Assembly: GCA_902780635.1 (NCBI GenBank)
Contig: CACZGH010000003.1
Coordinates: 117,612 to 181,611 of the forward strand
DNA: 64,000 nt
Direction of reading: 5' to 3'
DNA from: an uncultured Prevotellaceae bacterium
Lineage (GTDB): Bacteria; Bacteroidota; Bacteroidia; Bacteroidales; Bacteroidaceae
In this document: in pieces, positions 55,352 to 63,968 of the stretch
Layout of the letters: each line of letters starts with the position of its first letter
Position numbering within the stretch: the stretch's first letter is position 1
Notes under the pieces: model-generated
The model's input: the letters and a program-made list of their open reading frames with translations, nothing else
Told to the model about the DNA's origin: nothing
Databases searched by the model: none
Position numbers and translations under genes: made by a program

Positions 55352-57931
55352 ATGAAAAAAACAATCGCTATCACATTGATGGTCTGGGGAGCTGCTACCC
55401 TGCTGACAGCACAGACCATGCCTTTCCAAAACCCTGCACTGTCAGCGCATGAACGCGCCGTTGACCTGTGCTCACGACTGACGCTGGAGGAAAAAGCAAA
55501 ATTGATGACCGATGAGAGTCCGGCAATACCACGCCTGGGAATCAAAAAATTCTTCTGGTGGAGCGAAGCACTACATGGCGCTGCCAACATGGGCAACGTG
55601 ACCGTCTTTCCAGAGCCTATAGCCATGGCATCGTCATGGAACCCAGGACTCTTGTACCAGGTGTTCGACGCTGCCAGCACCGAGATGCGCGCACAATACC
55701 ATCACCGCATGGACAACGGAGGGGAGGACGAGAAATTCCATAGCCTGAGCGTATGGACGCCGAATGTCAACATCTTCCGTGACCCAAGATGGGGACGCGG
55801 ACAGGAAACATATGGTGAAGATCCCTACCTCACCAGCGTCATGGGCACACAGGTGGTGCGAGGACTGCAAGGGCCTGAGACATCCAAATACCGCAAACTG
55901 CTGGCATGCGCCAAACACTATGCGGTACACAGTGGACCAGAATGGAGCCGCCACACGGTCAACCTCACCAACGTAGAGCCAAGAGACTTTTGGGAAACCT
56001 ACATGCCGGCATTTAAGACACTGGTGCAAGATGCCAAAGTGAGGGAAGTGATGTGCGCATATCAAAGACTTGACGACGACCCCTGCTGTGGAAGCAACCG
56101 ACTGCTACAACAGATACTCCGAGACGAATGGGAATTTCAGTATCTCGTGGTGAGCGACTGCTCTGCGGTCACTGACTTCTACCAGACACATAAGTCTTCC
56201 TCAGACGCCACACATGCGGCAGCAAAAGCAGCATGGGCTGGCACAGACGTGGAATGTGGATGGGGCTATGCCTACAACAACATACCTGAAGCTGTCAGGA
56301 TGGGGCTGCTCACCGAAAAGGAAGTGGACAAGCATATCGTGAGACTGTTGGAAGGCCGCTTTGAGGTGGGCGAAATGGATGATCCTTCTCTGGTGGAGTG
56401 GTCGAAGATTCCTTATTCTATCATGGATTGCAAAGAGCACCGCCAACTGTCGCTCCAAATGGCTCGCCAGTCTATCGTGCTGCTGCAGAACAACGGCATT
56501 CTGCCATTACAGAAAAACAAAGAGCGCATAGCCGTCATAGGACCTAATGCCGATGACAAGCCGATGCTTTGGGGCAACTATAATGGTACACCCAACCACA
56601 CCATCTCCATTCTTGATGGCATCCGTTCAAAACAACGCAAACTGACCTATATGACAGGCTGCGACCTGACTTATGACAAGGTGATGGACAGCCAACTGGC
56701 CACACAATGCGCCATGGAGGGCAAACCAGGACTGCGCGGCACATTTTGGAACAACATCGACATGGAGGGCAAACCCGTCTCCGTGCAATACTATAAAAAT
56801 CCGGTGGCGGTGACCACAGCAGGCATGCACAATTTCGCACCCAATGTCAACGTAGAGGATTTTTCTGCCAAGTATGAGACCACCTTCACTGCCAAAGAAA
56901 CAGGAGAATATGTGGTGAATGTAGAGGGCTGCGGACATTTCGAAGTCTACATCGACGGCGTGCAAAAGCAGCAACAGCACACCTGGCGCACCACTCCCAC
57001 CCGCACCGTCATCCAAGCCGAAAAAGGCAAACAATATCAGATAGAGGTGAGGTTCGCATTTGTAAAAACATGGGGAGCCAACATAAAAATCAATATCGCC
57101 AAAGAGATGGCCATCAATTACGATGACTATATTGCAAAACTGAAAGGCATAGACAAAGTGGTGTTTGTAGGTGGCATATCACCGGCTTTGGAAGGTGAGG
57201 AGATGCCTGTGTATATCGATGGTTTCAAAGGGGGCGACCGTACCAGCATCGAACTGCCTTTGGTGCAGCGCAACTTCATCAAAGCACTGAAACGGGCTGG
57301 AAAGAAAATCATTTTCGTCAACTGCTCCGGCTCGGCCATCGCCTTGTTGCCTGAGAGCGAGGCATGCGACGCCATCGTGCAGGCTTGGTATCCAGGACAA
57401 GAGGGAGGCACAGCGGTGGCAGATGTACTCTTCGGCGACTACAACCCCGGAGGAAAACTGCCCGTCACATTCTATCAGTCTGACAAACAGTTACCCGACT
57501 TCGAAGACTACTCTATGAAGGGGCGCACATACCGCTATTTCGACCAGCCACTCTACGCCTTCGGCCATGGTCTGAGCTATACCACCTTCTCTTTAGACAA
57601 TGAGAAATGGAATATCCAACCCGACGGAAATGGCACACTGACTATTGATGTGACCAATACCGGCAAGCGTGATGGCGCCGAAGTGGTGCAACTGTACATT
57701 CGCAACGTGGCAGACGCTGAAGGTCCATCAAAATCTCTGAGGGCATTCCAGCGCGTCGAAGTAAAAGCAGGACAGAAAGCCACCGCCACATTGACGTTGA
57801 CTCCTAAGTCATTTGAATTTTTCGACACGGAGACCAACACCATGCGCATCAAACCAGGTCAATATGAACTGTTCTACGGCACCAGTTCACAAGATAAAGA
57901 CCTGAAAAAGAAAGTCATCAGTATTCAATAA
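55352..57931 (+). CDS. GH3 beta-xylosidase-type enzyme with PA14 domain
   Basis: 859 aa. Signal peptide to LLTAQ. The GH3 barrel (about 30-320) contains FPEPIAMASSWNP, KHYAVHSGPEWSRH and the nucleophile Asp269 in VVSDCSAV. The second domain (QSIVLLQNNGILPLQK onward) is interrupted by a PA14 insertion (about 455-590: GLRGTFWNN, YEVNVEGCGHFEVYIDG-like region), and a fibronectin III-like domain ends the protein (VTNTGKRDGAEVVQLY). The active-site and overall layout resemble Bacteroidetes xylan 1,4-beta-xylosidases. Likely releases xylose from xylo-oligosaccharides, with the divergent GH43 removing side groups. Confidence 0.93.
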   Translation: MKKTIAITLMVWGAATLLTAQTMPFQNPALSAHERAVDLCSRLTLEEKAKLMTDESPAIPRLGIKKFFWWSEALHGAANMGNVTVFPEPIAMASSWNPGLLYQVFDAASTEMRAQYHHRMDNGGEDEKFHSLSVWTPNVNIFRDPRWGRGQETYGEDPYLTSVMGTQVVRGLQGPETSKYRKLLACAKHYAVHSGPEWSRHTVNLTNVEPRDFWETYMPAFKTLVQDAKVREVMCAYQRLDDDPCCGSNRLLQQILRDEWEFQYLVVSDCSAVTDFYQTHKSSSDATHAAAKAAWAGTDVECGWGYAYNNIPEAVRMGLLTEKEVDKHIVRLLEGRFEVGEMDDPSLVEWSKIPYSIMDCKEHRQLSLQMARQSIVLLQNNGILPLQKNKERIAVIGPNADDKPMLWGNYNGTPNHTISILDGIRSKQRKLTYMTGCDLTYDKVMDSQLATQCAMEGKPGLRGTFWNNIDMEGKPVSVQYYKNPVAVTTAGMHNFAPNVNVEDFSAKYETTFTAKETGEYVVNVEGCGHFEVYIDGVQKQQQHTWRTTPTRTVIQAEKGKQYQIEVRFAFVKTWGANIKINIAKEMAINYDDYIAKLKGIDKVVFVGGISPALEGEEMPVYIDGFKGGDRTSIELPLVQRNFIKALKRAGKKIIFVNCSGSAIALLPESEACDAIVQAWYPGQEGGTAVADVLFGDYNPGGKLPVTFYQSDKQLPDFEDYSMKGRTYRYFDQPLYAFGHGLSYTTFSLDNEKWNIQPDGNGTLTIDVTNTGKRDGAEVVQLYIRNVADAEGPSKSLRAFQRVEVKAGQKATATLTLTPKSFEFFDTETNTMRIKPGQYELFYGTSSQDKDLKKKVISIQ

Positions 57932-57980
57932 TATTAAGTTATAAGCGATTTTCGCTTTCAACCTAATCATCAAAAATCAA

Positions 57981-58036
57981 GAGTTGAGGAATGAAGACAT
58001 CAGATGATCAAATCTCAAGTCTCAATTCCTCAACTC
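57981..58036. repeat. 18-bp inverted repeat after GH3
   Basis: GAGTTGAGGAATGAAGAC (57981-57998) and GTCTCAATTCCTCAACTC (58019-58036) pair at 16 of 18 positions with a 20-base loop, followed by AATTTTATT. It is a plausible terminator for GH3, 50 bp after its stop. Confidence 0.65.
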
Positions 58037-58041
58037 AATTT

Positions 58042-58088
58042 TATTACTATTTCCTAATTACTAACTAACTACTAATTACTAACTGAAC
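58042..58088. repeat. ACTAATTACTA degenerate tandem repeat, left copy
   Basis: TAATTACTA/TAACTACTA units, same family as 33861-33900. It lies on the left of the inverted-repeat element at 58102-58311, and a similar tract lies on the right at 58350-58383. Confidence 0.85.
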
Positions 58089-58101
58089 TTTCCCTCCTTT
58101 T

Positions 58102-58311
58102 TTTATCACGAATTAGAGAGATTTGTCGAAGACCCACGAGGAACGCAGTAATTAATGTATTTTCCTTTATGATGAAATTGAAAGAAATTTGAGATGAAAT
58201 GACAAGTCATTTCCTAACTCTATTGCGTATGTTCGCGTCGCTTGCGACGATAATTTCTCAAAATTCTTCTCATCTGTTTATGAATTCACAAATTCGTAAA
58301 TTCGTGATAAA
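58102..58311. repeat. 210-bp element with 13-bp terminal inverted repeats and inner hairpins
   Basis: Ends TTTATCACGAATT (58102-58114) and AATTCGTGATAAA (58299-58311) are exact inverted copies. Inside are GAAATGAC/GTCATTTC (58196-58213, 2-base loop) and CGTCGC/GCGACG (58236-58249, 2-base loop). No reading frame of note. It could be a miniature inverted-repeat element or a structured RNA. No target-site duplication is evident. Confidence 0.6.
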
Positions 58312-58349
58312 TAAAACTTTTACGTTATTTGTGAGGGTGGGAATTTTCA

Positions 58350-58383
58350 GTTACTAACTACTAATTACTAATTACTAATTACA
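58350..58383. repeat. ACTAATTACTA degenerate tandem repeat, right copy
   Basis: Four units of TAACTACTA/TAATTACTA ending 2 bp before the GH5 stop codon. Confidence 0.85.
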
Positions 58384-58385
58384 AA

Positions 58386-59534
58386 CTATTCCTCCCCCAA
58401 CTTCTTTCCAGACATAAGGATATCGACAAGTGGCTTGTCTTTGTAGTCGTTCTTCTGCTGATCCCAGAAACCAAAATCGGCATCATAACACCAGGTGGTC
58501 CAGGCGATGTTGAACTCATCAAAGACAGACAGCATATCCTTTGTCCATCGATAGGCCAACTCACGGTCTACAGGCTCATAGACACCCCACTCGCCACAGA
58601 ATAGCTGCAAGTCGTATTTCTTAGCTACTTCTATGGCATCCTTGAAGTCCGCACGTATCCGGTCGATATTCCATTCCTGAGTGGTAAATGGCTCCAGTTG
58701 CGGTTTCAAGGAGTCTGGTGCTACCTCATAGTCTTCCTTGGAGATAAGCACACCAGGATAGTTCACCTTGCCCGTATACTTGCCAAGCGGTGTCCACCAA
58801 GCACCATAATGTGTCAGAATCATAGGGTTGTAGTAGTGGAAGGAGAGCACGATGTTCTTGTCGCCCTCAGGCACCTTCAGATATTTCATCGTCTCGTAAC
58901 CCTGCCAACGATTGGAGCCAATGACAAGTGTACGCTGGGGCTCACGCTCACGCAATGCCTTGTGTACTTTAGCAATCAACTGGTTCCACTGCTCATGGTC
59001 GTCTGCCACCGGCTCGTTCATAAACTCATAGGCCACAGAGTCGTTGCTGTAGCCTTTCAGTGCATCAGACAACTCATACCACATATTGATAAGATTTTGC
59101 TGAGCCTCATCCGAAGTAAACAAAGTGTTGGCGGATGCTCCACCCTCATTCACCGCATTGAAGTAATGTGAGCGAATAATGTGCAAGTCGACAATGGCAC
59201 GCAGATGATGCTTCACTGCCAGATCAAGGGCTTTGGTCAACAGTTCCCAAGCCTCTGGCAACTGGTCTCCCTCCTCATCCCAAAACTGCACCTCGTCAAT
59301 AGGGATGCGCACGAAATCGAAACCCAACTGCTCCAGACGCTCAAAGTCATCTTCCTGAATATGCATGCGACGGGCCTCACCACGCTCTTCCGACTGTGAC
59401 AGCCAGTGACTCAGATTGGTACCGCGCTTGATGCGGAAATCATTCACTTCTCCCTCTTTGGCTTTCTCACCACAGGAACTAATGATCAAAGTGGCAGACA
59501 ATAATGCCACAAAAAACAAAAAATACTTTCTCAT
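58386..59534 (-). CDS. GH5 family glycosidase lipoprotein
   Basis: 382 aa. Lipobox LIISSCGEKA with Cys21, so it is tethered to a membrane, probably the surface. The cellulase-fold barrel starts KRGTNLSHWLSQ and carries the acid/base Glu174 in YEFMNEPV and nucleophile Glu315 in FCGEWGVYEP; His pairs occur in VDLHIIRSHYFNA and LSFHYYNP. GH5 covers endoglucanases, mannanases and xylanases; nothing here fixes the substrate, though nearby GH43/GH3 favour a plant hemicellulose. Convergent with GH3. Confidence 0.93.
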   Translation of the reverse strand: MRKYFLFFVALLSATLIISSCGEKAKEGEVNDFRIKRGTNLSHWLSQSEERGEARRMHIQEDDFERLEQLGFDFVRIPIDEVQFWDEEGDQLPEAWELLTKALDLAVKHHLRAIVDLHIIRSHYFNAVNEGGASANTLFTSDEAQQNLINMWYELSDALKGYSNDSVAYEFMNEPVADDHEQWNQLIAKVHKALREREPQRTLVIGSNRWQGYETMKYLKVPEGDKNIVLSFHYYNPMILTHYGAWWTPLGKYTGKVNYPGVLISKEDYEVAPDSLKPQLEPFTTQEWNIDRIRADFKDAIEVAKKYDLQLFCGEWGVYEPVDRELAYRWTKDMLSVFDEFNIAWTTWCYDADFGFWDQQKNDYKDKPLVDILMSGKKLGEE

Positions 59535-59612
59535 AATGGTTTCTATTGATGATGGGTACTATCTATCGGATCGTGTTGATTTTACATTCAAGGCTAAAAC
59601 ACTATGTGAACA

Positions 59613-59646
59613 CAAAGATAATGCTTTTGTGACAAAGTATCACAAA
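59613..59646 (-). promoter_or_regulatory. GH5 promoter candidate
   Basis: Minus strand TTTG at 59646-59643, 22-base spacer, TATCTTTG at 59620-59613. Spacing is a little long. The leader would be about 75 nt. Confidence 0.5.
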
Positions 59647-59756
59647 AACAAAAAGTTTTAACAAATTTTGGCGCATTCGTGTTGCTAAAACATTGACACT
59701 GGCACCATCAAAAAGGAATGACGGAAACACAAGAATGCAAAGCGTACCAATATCAA

Positions 59757-59776
59757 GGGGCGCATCACTGCGCCCC
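59757..59776. repeat. GC-rich perfect hairpin
   Basis: GGGGCGCA and TGCGCCCC form an 8-bp stem with a 4-base loop in the AT-rich gap 59535-59844. No U tract follows. It resembles the small GC-rich palindromes seen in Bacteroidales intergenic DNA, and may also act as the terminator of the operon to its right. Confidence 0.6.
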
Positions 59777-59844
59777 CTGCATAACCCGGGTGACTAACCT
59801 TTATGAAATCTTGCGCATATTTGACTACCTTAAATGGATAATGG

Positions 59845-60768
59845 TCACCTACCAGCTTCTTCTATTACCCATTTCTGGTTGGCATTACTTTGTGGGTCTT
59901 CATTGATATCATAGCTGAACACCGCCGCTCCTTCTTTCGTTTCACCTCCGGCAAGGTCGATGCAACGGCCGGTAGCTTTATTGATCATTGTGACTACACC
60001 ATCTTTATCTATAAGTTTCCATTGCTGAAAGGGGTTGTTCTTGTTAAGATAACGGAAGATGAGCCATTGGCCTTCTTCGGTCTCAGAACCATCCTCTAAT
60101 GCGAACAAATCCTCTGTTACAATAAAGCAGTCCTCGCTCACGGTTTCCATAAAGCGTGTATCGACAACGACAGTTGGTACAAACTTGAAGCGAAACACTT
60201 TCTTGTCAGTGATGATGATGCCGTTAGGACCTTGTCCGGATGGAGCGGATTCCTTGTAAGCACTGGCGTGATGATTGTAGTCGAACGATATACCCAACTT
60301 AGCACCAGTTAATTGGTTGACGATGGTATAGTATTTGTCAGGAGAGTAACAGAGGTTAGTAGACATTTCACTATAAGGCATCTTACCATAGAGCACGTGC
60401 AAGTCTGCATCATTCCCTTTCGTCTCCAGAATATAGACTGTACGGTAATCAGGGTCCGTGCCAGCTACGCGTAGTTCATAGACATAGCCATTGTCATCAA
60501 TCGTGCTTTCTTGAGTGTAATAACCATTCTTTGAATCGCGCAAAGCGTTGACAAGAGGGACGAACTTCTTCGGCTTGATGTCACGAAAAGTGTATTCTGT
60601 GATATGCCTTATGAGCTTTCCTGTCACGGGGTCTTTGTCAAGCATTTCCCTTGATGGTGTCTTTGGGTAGGTCTTCAGCAGTTTATTGACGAGGTCATCT
60701 ACTATGTTTTGTGCTGAAGCCGTCAATGTGATGGCCGACATCAGAAGGGTCATTGTTATCTTCTTCAT
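59845..60768 (-). CDS. Secreted DUF5024-like protein with ricin-type beta-trefoil
   Basis: 307 aa. Signal peptide to LTASAQ. The N-terminal half (VDDLVNKLLKTYP, ITEYTFRDIKPKKFVPLVNALR, DPDYRTVYILETKG, ADLHVLYGKMP) is homologous to the whole of the preceding 169 aa protein. The C-terminal half is a ricin-type lectin trefoil, with QQWKLIDKDGVVTMINKATGRCIDLAGG and NQKWVIEE. It probably binds sugars outside the inner membrane. Last gene of the sigma-factor operon, 19 bp after its relative. The DUF5024 label is from memory. Confidence 0.82.
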   Translation of the reverse strand: MKKITMTLLMSAITLTASAQNIVDDLVNKLLKTYPKTPSREMLDKDPVTGKLIRHITEYTFRDIKPKKFVPLVNALRDSKNGYYTQESTIDDNGYVYELRVAGTDPDYRTVYILETKGNDADLHVLYGKMPYSEMSTNLCYSPDKYYTIVNQLTGAKLGISFDYNHHASAYKESAPSGQGPNGIIITDKKVFRFKFVPTVVVDTRFMETVSEDCFIVTEDLFALEDGSETEEGQWLIFRYLNKNNPFQQWKLIDKDGVVTMINKATGRCIDLAGGETKEGAAVFSYDINEDPQSNANQKWVIEEAGR

Positions 60769-60787
60769 TGTTTTTGAGAATTATAGG

Positions 60788-61297
60788 TTATTGATTGTTG
60801 GGTCTTGGCCCATAAAGAATATATAGGTTGGCTTCCGTCCGGCCATCTTTGAGGGGATACCATTTCAAAACATAGCAAGTACGGCAACTGTTATGTTCAG
60901 GGTCTATGACCGAAAGTGAAACAAAGCTGTATTCAGTAGAATGACTTTCCAATCGCTCGCCGTTCTGCAACGTAACGGTATTGCGACGACGCTTGAGGGT
61001 GGATTGATTATATGCGGCAGATGTGCGTATGTAACTATAGCCGTCCATTTTGTCGGCATCGAAGGCGCTTAGAAGAGAATCGATGGCCGCAGCATCGGTC
61101 ATCGACAGATGGTAGATGCGATTGGTTTGTGTACCAGTCCTTTGGGGGTTGGTGCTGGCACTCTCGTTCTTCCCATAGTTGACAACCCACTCTGGATGCT
61201 TTGCAAGCATGTCATCGACAGTTTGCCTAACGTGTGTTTGAGCAAATACTGTCAGTGTGCAACTCCACATAACTGTAAGAAGTATCAAGTGTTTCAT
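60788..61297 (-). CDS. Secreted DUF5024-like protein
   Basis: 169 aa. Signal peptide MKHLILLTVMWSCTLTVFAQ. The mature part VRQTVDDMLAKHPEW, YHLSMTDAAAIDSLLSAFDADK, RTCYVLKWYPLKDGRTEANLYILYGPRP matches the N-terminal half of the next protein, block by block. Function unknown. Starts 3 bp after the anti-sigma gene stop, so it is clearly co-transcribed. Confidence 0.82.
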   Translation of the reverse strand: MKHLILLTVMWSCTLTVFAQTHVRQTVDDMLAKHPEWVVNYGKNESASTNPQRTGTQTNRIYHLSMTDAAAIDSLLSAFDADKMDGYSYIRTSAAYNQSTLKRRRNTVTLQNGERLESHSTEYSFVSLSVIDPEHNSCRTCYVLKWYPLKDGRTEANLYILYGPRPNNQ

Positions 61298-61300
61298 CTT

Positions 61301-61918
61301 TTAAAGAAAAATATTGGTTTCATCTTCTGTTTCCTCTTTTTTCTCGTCCTGCAAGAAAGATTCGTCTATATCCATTGAACATTGTATCGTCGCCAATGAA
61401 AAAGCCATATCAGCATCCTCGAGCATTTTGTTGATGTGCTCCACATTTTTTTCTTTCTGCATTTGTTCTTTCTGTATCACCGACTTATCACTTCTAACAG
61501 AACAAGTTGACTTTGCTAAACGTGTTAGTTTTTTCTCTACTGCTATAGGCTTTTCTTTCATGAAGGTCTCTTGCTTGGAATCCAGGTCATTAACAGCAGG
61601 TTCTTCAATAACAATTTGGGCAACTGGGCTTGATGGTTTGCTCGTTTCCTCTTGTTGCATCAGCAACGCACCTGTTCCAATAACGAAGAGCACGACGGCA
61701 GCAACAGCACTCCATTTCAGTAAAGTCTTCATGGATGAAGCTTCAGGTTTTTGTTCATATTGCCTCATACCTCTGAACATGATGGAGAAATTTCGCCATT
61801 CTGCGGGAATGTCCTGATGGGTACAGAAATAGTCAGAAAGAAGTCGTTCTTCTTCCTTGGTCGTTTCAGCAGCCATATAACTGTCAAGCAGTTTCTGTAT
61901 ATACGCTTTTTCCATCAT
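61301..61918 (-). CDS. Membrane anti-sigma-like protein
   Basis: 205 aa. The start ATG at 61918 overlaps the sigma-factor stop (ATGATGA). A cytoplasmic N-terminal part (AYIQKLLDSYMAAETTKEEERLLSDYF and EWRNFSIMFRGM) is typical of Bacteroidetes anti-sigma factors and lacks the zinc-binding HxxxCxxC. One membrane helix (WSAVAAVVLFVIGTGALLM, about 89-107) leads to a periplasmic tail rich in Lys and Glu with no FecR domain. It probably holds the sigma factor until a signal arrives. Confidence 0.8.
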   Translation of the reverse strand: MMEKAYIQKLLDSYMAAETTKEEERLLSDYFCTHQDIPAEWRNFSIMFRGMRQYEQKPEASSMKTLLKWSAVAAVVLFVIGTGALLMQQEETSKPSSPVAQIVIEEPAVNDLDSKQETFMKEKPIAVEKKLTRLAKSTCSVRSDKSVIQKEQMQKEKNVEHINKMLEDADMAFSLATIQCSMDIDESFLQDEKKEETEDETNIFL

Positions 61919-62451
61919 TCTGTCATTTTGCTTATCAGTTGTAACAATCTCTGGCGTGCTTTCGACATCATGCCTCGGCACGATGATTCGCTGGTTCCCA
62001 GCACTTGGGCGATTTCCGCAAAACTCATATCTTCCCGTTCCCGCATTTCAACGATTCTTCTCCACTTATAAGGCAGTTGATTCATTGCTCTTAAGACAAT
62101 ACTGCCAGCCTCTTTGTTCTCTATATGTTGTTGGGGCGTGAACGAATCAGCTATATCAGTGATGCTGCCCGTCTCCTTATCATCTCTATCATGCCATTGG
62201 AAGATTCGTAAAATGGGGTGCCGCCGTCGGCGTCGCAACAAGTCAAGCGAAAGATTCCTTGCCATTTTATCGGCTAAATGTCTTACTTCATTAGCGTTGT
62301 CTCGCAATTCATCTTGTTTTTCCCACAACCTTAGCATCACTTCTCCGGCCACATCCTCTGCATCTTCCTCTTCGTCAAGTAACGTCAAAGCCCTCGCAAC
62401 AGCTATATGCCGCAGTTCTTTTACCAATGATATGTACTTTAGACGTTCCAT
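61915..62451 (-). CDS. ECF-type RNA polymerase sigma factor
   Basis: 178 aa. Region 2 (ALTLLDEEEDAEDVAGEVMLRLWEKQDELR, about 19-48) and region 4 (LPYKWRRIVEMREREDMSFAEIAQVLGTSESSCRGMMSKARQRL, about 125-170) are clear, with the short linker of extracytoplasmic-function sigma factors. First gene of a four-gene operon with the anti-sigma and two secreted relatives. It is not next to a SusC gene, unlike the usual Bacteroides ECF/FecR systems. Likely controls its own operon. Confidence 0.93.
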   Translation of the reverse strand: MERLKYISLVKELRHIAVARALTLLDEEEDAEDVAGEVMLRLWEKQDELRDNANEVRHLADKMARNLSLDLLRRRRRHPILRIFQWHDRDDKETGSITDIADSFTPQQHIENKEAGSIVLRAMNQLPYKWRRIVEMREREDMSFAEIAQVLGTSESSCRGMMSKARQRLLQLISKMTE

Positions 62452-62606
62452 ACTTAAAATACGATGAAGAGGTCAAAACGCTACGCAAAATAAACACTTT
62501 TTCGTGAGATATGAGAAATTGGTACAAAAAACGAACAACTGGAGTAAACAACATGCTACAAATCACGGGAATGATTTCAAAATGAGATAACCATAATTCC
62601 GGTTAG

Positions 62607-62653
62607 ATACAATAGGGAAATGAAGGCTATTGTCTCTTCTTTTCCTATTGTAT
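62607..62653. repeat. Inverted repeat between TraB/GumN and sigma genes
   Basis: ATACAATAGGGAAA (62607-62620) and TTTCCTATTGTAT (62641-62653) pair over 13 bp with one bulge or wobble and a 20-base loop. It follows the TraB/GumN stop by 79 bp. No U tract. The remainder of 62452-62731 holds nothing I can name. Confidence 0.6.
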
Positions 62654-62731
62654 TTGTCTCTTCGAAAGGCTGTTTTGCACTCTCAGTTCCACTTCAATGG
62701 TTAGAATATCTATGGTGTGAGTCTGGCTGTT

Positions 62732-63715
62732 TTATTTCACCGCCTCGACCGTATAGCCTTCACGCCTGAGCATGGCTATCAGCGATTCGCTGCCAAGCAA
62801 ATGGCGGCATCCGACGGCTACCATGCAGGGCACCTCAGAAAAGTTTCTCTTGATGACGGGAATCCATTCCACGTTACGGTCGTATATGATCTTCTTCTGA
62901 GTGCCCTCAGTTTCCGTGCCTGGAACAAAACCAGCTTCCCTTAAGAAACTTTCCATCTTACAGGTGTCGTTCTCAAGATACACATTGGCAAACTGCTTAT
63001 ACCAACTAGACAGGCTGTCATTGTTTATAATGTAGTGTACAATTGAATAGAGCATGTCGGCCTGTTTCTTTATCGGCAGAGTGTCGATTACTTCTGTGTC
63101 TGTAAAATTTGAGAGAATCATACCATGTAAAGAATCGCGTTTCTCCACATATCTTGCCTCGATGCCGCGATTGTCTGTTTCTTGTTTCAAGACGACATCT
63201 ACAGGAGTACCTCGTTTCCAAATAAAGCCGATATAGAGACGTATGCGACCTAACCAGTAGCGTGGATTCTTTTTCCAATACTCAGGATCCTTCATCTCGT
63301 AGTATAAAAACTTGTTTACTTCATTGAAGTGAGTGATGCTGTCGAACAGCGGCTTGTAGTAGGTTCCTTCCGGCATCATGTATTCTGGACCAGGATTCTT
63401 AAGCCACTTTTTCATTTTCTCAACTTCCGCGACAATTTCTGTTGAGTCAACTTGAGTCATCTCCGTATTCAAACCTCCTTCAAAAAGTACTGCTTTCACC
63501 TCCTTCAGCGCGTTCTCCATTCCTGCTATACCAAGCACTTCCTCCTTCGTAAAGTTGTGCCCGTCGCCATGGCATGTGCCGAAGAGGTAAGACTTCTGCG
63601 CGAGTCCTTTGCCGCTGACAGCCCAGAGCCAGCCAGGACAATTGTCAGAATGATTTTGTGACGATGCAGTGATGGCAGCGAAAACGAGGGTCAGATAAAG
63701 GATGATTCTCTTCAT
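62732..63715 (-). CDS. TraB/GumN family protein
   Basis: 327 aa. Signal peptide to AITASSQ. Family blocks: GWLWAVSGKGLAQKSYLFGTCHGDGHNF (about 29-56; the GT-x-H motif), LFEGGLN, and a C-terminal MVAVGCRHLLGSESLIAMLRREGYTVEAV. TraB/GumN proteins share a Tiki-like erythromycin-esterase fold and may be metalloproteases; here Glu in the first block is replaced by the GTCHGD arrangement. A TATTTTTG box at 63761-63754 lies upstream. Role unknown. Confidence 0.9.
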   Translation of the reverse strand: MKRIILYLTLVFAAITASSQNHSDNCPGWLWAVSGKGLAQKSYLFGTCHGDGHNFTKEEVLGIAGMENALKEVKAVLFEGGLNTEMTQVDSTEIVAEVEKMKKWLKNPGPEYMMPEGTYYKPLFDSITHFNEVNKFLYYEMKDPEYWKKNPRYWLGRIRLYIGFIWKRGTPVDVVLKQETDNRGIEARYVEKRDSLHGMILSNFTDTEVIDTLPIKKQADMLYSIVHYIINNDSLSSWYKQFANVYLENDTCKMESFLREAGFVPGTETEGTQKKIIYDRNVEWIPVIKRNFSEVPCMVAVGCRHLLGSESLIAMLRREGYTVEAVK

Positions 63716-63932
63716 TGATGATTATCTGTTCAAGTATTGTACGAAAACCAGTGCAAAAATACATGTTTTTTTCAAAAGTACTACCCATAAACGTCGTTTT
63801 TTACAATCTATAGCATACCTCATAACATTTTTCCATTTGCGACTCTTGAACAACAAAAAGTTGGGCGAATGTGAAACTTCTGTTATGACTGGACACAAAA
63901 ACGGGGTCAGCGGATAAACCTGGTTGGCAAGG

Positions 63933-63964
63933 CTTGCACGGTCAAGAGTAATTCGTTACCTTTG
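63933..63964 (+). promoter_or_regulatory. Promoter of the right-edge gene
   Basis: CTTG at 63933-63936, 20-base spacer, TACCTTTG at 63957-63964, just 4 bases before an ATG at 63969. The mRNA would be leaderless if that ATG is used. Confidence 0.5.
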
Positions 63965-63968
63965 TGGC

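Noticed and set aside
57932-58385. A small gene in the GH3-GH5 gap
   Set aside because: No frame of useful length with a start; the sequence is repeats and hairpins.
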